From Actinoplanes sandaracinus (GTDB lineage Bacteria > Actinomycetota > Actinomycetes > Mycobacteriales > Micromonosporaceae): 64,000 bases of DNA. The stretch spans positions 186,001 through 250,000 of the forward strand of contig NZ_JASCTH010000002.1 in the NCBI RefSeq assembly GCF_030009775.1. The letters run 5' to 3'. A model generated the notes under the pieces. The model was not told the origin of the DNA and ran no database searches. It worked only from the letters and a program-made list of their open reading frames with translations. The position numbers were made by a program, and so were the translations under genes. Of this stretch, positions 63,577 through 64,000 are shown in pieces. How positions within the stretch are numbered: the stretch's first letter is position 1; each line of letters opens with the position of its first letter.

Positions 63577-64000
63577 AGGTCGTCCTCCTCGAACGTCGGG
63601 CGCACGTCCCGGGCGAACATGATCTCGTCGTTGCTGGTGCCGGCCGCGACCATCGGCCACACCATGGCGTCCTTGCCGACCGTGAAGTCGATGACCACCG
63701 GGGCGTCGTTGATCTCCATGGCCTGCTGGATGATCTTGTCGACGTCGTCCTTCGACTCACACCGCAGGCCGATGCAGCCGAGCGCCTCGGCCAGCTTCAC
63801 GAAGTCCGGGATCCGGTGCTTGTGCGTGCCCAGCTCGGTGTTCGAGTAGCGGCCGTCGTAGAACAGGGTCTGCCACTGCCGGACCATGCCCAGGTTGCCG
63901 TTGTTGATGAGGGCGACCTTGATCGGGATGCCCTCCAGGGCGCAGGTGGCCAGCTCCTGGTTGGTCATCTGGAAGCAGCCGTCGCCGTCGATCGCCCACA
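63573..64000 (-). CDS. ilvB: Acetolactate synthase large subunit, C-terminal part (runs off the right edge)
   Basis: The visible 141 residues are the C-terminal ThDP-binding region of the catalytic subunit: [40 protein letters not shown] (GDG...NN thiamine pyrophosphate motif) and the end [18 protein letters not shown]. It is the first gene of the ilvBNC set. The 5' two-thirds and any ilvB leader lie beyond the window. Confidence 0.96.

Overview
The window looks like a chromosomal segment of a high-GC actinobacterium, most likely a member of the Micromonosporaceae close to Actinoplanes (inference from base composition, gene content and gene order; no search was run). Evidence: strongly GC-biased third positions, frequent GTG starts and ATGA overlaps, a lysine/alanine-tailed HU protein, the F420 gene cofC, and a gene order close to the conserved actinobacterial backbone known from Mycobacterium tuberculosis (smc - fpg - rnc - rpmF - DUF177 - SepIVA; coaD - rsmD - recG - DAK2; thiL - DUF3515 - ddl - gpsA - cofC - ppk - mutT1 - hupB - leuDC - IclR - tRNA Glu/Gln - FAH; leuB - ilvE; ilvBNC).

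Layout. 1-1.5 kb: the N-terminal part of smc and a small coiled-coil protein. 2.3-6.5 kb: a compact three-gene locus with a PelF-like glycosyltransferase, a polytopic membrane protein and a spherulin-4-like (GH135/GH166-type) protein. This looks like a reduced Pel-type exopolysaccharide system and is the main candidate for a little-described system here. 6.7-13 kb: a minus-strand housekeeping run (mutM, a mannosyltransferase, rnc, plsX, rpmF, DUF177, a SepIVA-like protein, coaD, rsmD). 13.3-15.6 kb: two paralogous LPXTG surface proteins. 15.6-20.2 kb: DUF952, recG and a FakA/DAK2 protein with a large low-complexity insert. 20.4-24.2 kb: rpmB, then a repeat-rich, gene-poor stretch with a 22-bp minisatellite, a broken DUF559 gene, heptamer repeats and three copies of a ~55-bp palindrome. 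24.5-36.2 kb: cofactor, cell wall, lipid and polyphosphate genes. 36.3-40.1 kb: hupB, leuDC and a divergent IclR regulator. 40.2-47.8 kb: an accessory stretch with MBL hydrolase, three tRNAs, an NmrA/TetR pair, FAH, an ABC exporter with an XRE regulator, a DNA-glycosylase-like protein and arfB. 47.9-53.1 kb: an M16 protease pair, a broken Rpn-like nuclease gene, an EEP hydrolase and an acetyltransferase. 53.1-64 kb: a truncated threonyl-tRNA-synthetase-like gene and branched-chain amino acid genes cimA, ilvE, leuB, ilvC, ilvN and ilvB, interrupted by a PtpB-like phosphatase and a third LPXTG protein.

How the genes connect. leuC/leuD, leuB, ilvE, cimA and ilvB/N/C together supply isoleucine, valine and leucine. 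cimA has a clear transcription attenuator, with an 18-residue leader peptide carrying Thr, Val, Leu and Ile codons ahead of a terminator hairpin. ddl, plsX, plsC, gpsA and the LPXTG proteins serve the envelope. rnc, rsmD, recG, mutM, arfB and the tRNAs serve nucleic acid and translation upkeep. Six copies of a dispersed imperfect palindrome with CGATCTTG-like ends sit only between genes. Two genes (DUF559 and Rpn-like) are clearly inactivated.
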